From assembly GCF_900095705.1 (NCBI RefSeq), contig NZ_LT608324.1, forward strand, positions 124,001-188,000: a stretch of DNA of 64,000 bases. Reading direction: 5' to 3'. Shown one piece after another: positions 62,576 through 64,000 of this stretch; within the stretch, counting starts at the first letter, position 1; each line of letters begins with the position of its first letter. The stretch is from Fusobacterium massiliense (lineage in GTDB: Bacteria > Fusobacteriota > Fusobacteriia > Fusobacteriales > Fusobacteriaceae). The translations under genes were made by a program, and so were the position numbers. The notes below the pieces were generated by a model that was not told the origin of the DNA, searched no databases, and saw only the letters and a program-made list of their open reading frames with translations.

Positions 62576-62582
62576 ATATAAT

Positions 62583-62659
62583 GGTGATTGTAGTTCAGTT
62601 GGTAGAGCGCCAGTTTGTGGCACTGGTTGTCGCGGGTTCGAGTCCCGTCAATCACCCCA
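62583..62659 (+). tRNA. tRNA-His (anticodon GTG)
   Basis: Acceptor GTGATTG/CAATCAC with the extra G-1 (62583) opposite C73, anticodon GTG, T-loop GTTCGAGTC and encoded CCA. Confidence 0.96.
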
Positions 62660-62663
62660 TTAT

Positions 62664-62739
62664 GCGTCATTAGCTCAGTTGGTAGAGCACACGACTTTTA
62701 ATCGTGTTGTCACAAGTTCAAATCTTGTATGACGCACCA
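62664..62739 (+). tRNA. tRNA-Lys (anticodon TTT)
   Basis: Acceptor GCGTCAT/ATGACGC, anticodon TTT in CTTTTAA, T-loop GTTCAAATC and encoded CCA. Confidence 0.96.
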
Positions 62740-62761
62740 TTTTTTTATAATAGACTTTTTT

Positions 62762-62845
62762 GCGGGGATGGCGGAATTGGCAGACGCGCTAGACTTAGGA
62801 TCTAGTGTCTTAGACGTGAGAGTTCAAGTCTCTCTCTCCGCACCA
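62762..62845 (+). tRNA. tRNA-Leu (anticodon TAG)
   Basis: Acceptor GCGGGGA/TCTCCGC-type pairing, anticodon TAG in CTTAGGA, a long variable arm (TGTCTTAGACGT), T-loop GTTCAAGTC and encoded CCA; class II length of 84. Confidence 0.95.
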
Positions 62846-62856
62846 TCTTATTTTAT

Positions 62857-62931
62857 TGGGGTGTCGCCAAGCGGTAAGGCAACGGACTTTGACTCCGTTA
62901 TGCGTTGGTTCGAATCCAGCCACCCCAGCCA
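62857..62931 (+). tRNA. tRNA-Gln (anticodon TTG)
   Basis: Acceptor TGGGGTG/CACCCCA, anticodon TTG in CTTTGAC, T-loop GTTCGAATC and encoded CCA. Confidence 0.96.
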
Positions 62932-62947
62932 TATATAAACTAAAATC

Positions 62948-62973
62948 ACTAGAGATATTTCTCTAGTTTTTTT
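62948..62973 (+). terminator. Terminator of the tRNA cluster
   Basis: ACTAGAGA pairs with TCTCTAGT around TATT, followed by seven T. Confidence 0.92.
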
Positions 62974-63001
62974 AATATATTACTTTTATTAAGGAGCTTT
63001 T

Positions 63002-63577
63002 ATGATTATTGAAAATATTAAAAGAACTCGTTCACATAGAAAATTCTCTGAAAAAGAAATAAAAAGTAATGAGATTCTACAAATAATAGAAGGAGCAAGA
63101 TTTACAGCTTCTGCTAAAAATTCTCAAATTCTAAGATATTCATACACTACAGATCAGGAAAAATGTAAAAAATTATTCTCATCTATTTCTTTAGGAGGAC
63201 TATTAAAATTAGAAGACAAGCCAATTTTTGAAGAAAGACCTAAGGCATATATATTAATAGCCATCGAAAAAAATACTACCATTTCTGAATCAATGCTATA
63301 CTTTGATATAGGGATGGCTAGTCAAAATATTCTTTTAATTGCAAATGATTTAGGATATGCTTCTTGTGTTGTAATGTCATATAATAAAAAAGAATTAGAA
63401 GAAACTTTAGAATTACCAAACAATTACGATTCTAAAGCTCTTATAGTCTTAGGAGAGGCTAAAGACGATGTAATCTTGATAAATGCTAAAAATACAAAAG
63501 ATACAAGATATTACATTGAAAACAAAAAACATTATGTACCCAAATTAACTTTAGAACAAATACTTTTAAATAAATAA
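63002..63577 (+). CDS. Nitroreductase-family FMN protein
   Basis: A 191-residue nitroreductase fold: RTRSHRKFSEKEIKSNEILQ at the N terminus with the FMN-phosphate Arg/Ser-His-Arg, ARFTASAKNSQIL near residue 32, DIGMASQNILLIANDLGYAS near 102 and IVLGEA near 147. Members reduce nitro compounds, quinones or flavins with NAD(P)H; the substrate is unknown. AAGGAGC precedes the ATG; the birA start lies 18 bp after its stop. Confidence 0.9.
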   Translation: MIIENIKRTRSHRKFSEKEIKSNEILQIIEGARFTASAKNSQILRYSYTTDQEKCKKLFSSISLGGLLKLEDKPIFEERPKAYILIAIEKNTTISESMLYFDIGMASQNILLIANDLGYASCVVMSYNKKELEETLELPNNYDSKALIVLGEAKDDVILINAKNTKDTRYYIENKKHYVPKLTLEQILLNK

Positions 63578-63594
63578 TGGTTCTAGGAGGGAAT

Positions 63595-64000
63595 ATGAAA
63601 TTTTTAAAATTTGATGAAATTGATTCAACTAATAATTATATGAAAGAACATATTAATGATTTCAATAACTATGATATAGTATCTGCAAAAACACAGACTA
63701 CTGGTAGAGGTAGACGTGGGAATATTTGGCTTTCTCCAGAAGGTATGGCTCTTTTTAGTTTTTTATTAAAGCCAAATAAAAAAAAAGAAATTGAGGAATA
63801 TACAAAATTACCTCTGTTAGCAGGAATTTCAACCCTTTCTGCTTTAAGAAAATTTAAGGAAGATGTTTTTTCTTTTAAATGGACCAATGATGTATTTTAT
63901 CAAAATAAAAAAATATCTGGAATCTTAGTCGAAAAAATAGATAAAGCATTTATTATAGGTATTGGTATTAATATAAACAATAAAATTCCAGAAGAAATCA
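63595..64000 (+). CDS. birA: Biotin-[acetyl-CoA carboxylase] ligase (partial)
   Basis: The first 135 residues are present; the gene runs off the right edge. The N terminus MKFLKFDEIDSTNNYMKEHI lacks the helix-turn-helix repressor domain, so this is a short (class I) ligase. The biotinyl-AMP loop TTGRGRRGNIWLS is near residue 40, FKWTNDVF with the catalytic Lys near 101, and KISGILVE near 113. AGGAGG precedes the ATG at 63595. Confidence 0.95.
   Translation, partial: MKFLKFDEIDSTNNYMKEHINDFNNYDIVSAKTQTTGRGRRGNIWLSPEGMALFSFLLKPNKKKEIEEYTKLPLLAGISTLSALRKFKEDVFSFKWTNDVFYQNKKISGILVEKIDKAFIIGIGININNKIPEEI

Overview
The window is very AT-rich chromosomal DNA and reads as a Fusobacterium genome of the F. 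nucleatum type. This is inferred from gene content and style, because no database search was possible. Supporting genes are an ethanolamine (eut) operon, one-chain pyruvate:ferredoxin oxidoreductase, methionine gamma-lyase next to an NhaC antiporter, H2O-type NADH oxidase, formimidoylglutamase, and a SigH-like sigma factor beside rlmB. Most genes lie on the minus strand in tightly packed, often overlapping operons.

Layout. 1-2.6 kb: end of a eut operon (eutA, eutB cut by the window edge) with an ANTAR-type antiterminator leader before eutA. 2.8-6.6 kb: copA, copZ and a TPR protein. 7-15 kb: pyruvate oxidoreductase, NhaC antiporter, megL and a divergent GntR/MocR regulator. 15-24.5 kb: deoD, ybeY, a 7TM-HD phosphohydrolase, dinG-like helicase, DUF1456 protein, proS, a glutaredoxin-like protein and an MBL hydrolase. 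24.6-26.2 kb: a broken membrane gene, a YoeB/RelB-type toxin-antitoxin pair and a cold-shock gene. 26.7-38.1 kb: nox, creD, a YuiF-like transporter, cyclophilin, then an operon pncB-psd-NusG-II-AI2E-RNA methyltransferase-unknown, and dtd. 38.2-45.5 kb: DUF1904, a second NhaC antiporter with a tyrosine-rich leader ORF and attenuator-like RNA upstream, a long recJ, an LCM-type methyltransferase and hutG. 45.5-49 kb: an accessory island with a decayed TnpB element, five small immunity-like genes (one broken) and a second copy of the TnpB-element right end. 49-54.9 kb: queuosine-precursor transporter with a radical-SAM partner, an unknown gene, tsaC-type gene, prs, glmU and a membrane J-protein. 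55-56.3 kb: a second toxin-antitoxin pair and a gene truncated at an IS relic. 56.5-62.3 kb: murA-rlmB-sigH-like-leuS and a flavin-fold protein. 62.4-64 kb: six tRNA genes (Pro, Gly, His, Lys, Leu, Gln), a nitroreductase and the start of birA.

Two things stand out beyond the ordinary genes. First, a palindromic element of exactly 76 bp occurs in 13 full-length intergenic copies plus diverged and deleted ones. It occurs in both orientations, often with a conserved TATACTTTCC-type flank lying between it and a gene terminator. Second, upstream of the second NhaC antiporter a consensus promoter drives a 28-codon ORF ending in a Tyr-Val-Tyr-Tyr-Tyr run. RNA segments after it can fold either into a strong terminator or into a competing antiterminator, as expected of a tyrosine-sensing attenuator.

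Together the metabolic genes describe an anaerobic amino-acid and ethanolamine fermenter that makes sulfide or methanethiol, removes oxygen with NADH oxidase and exports copper.
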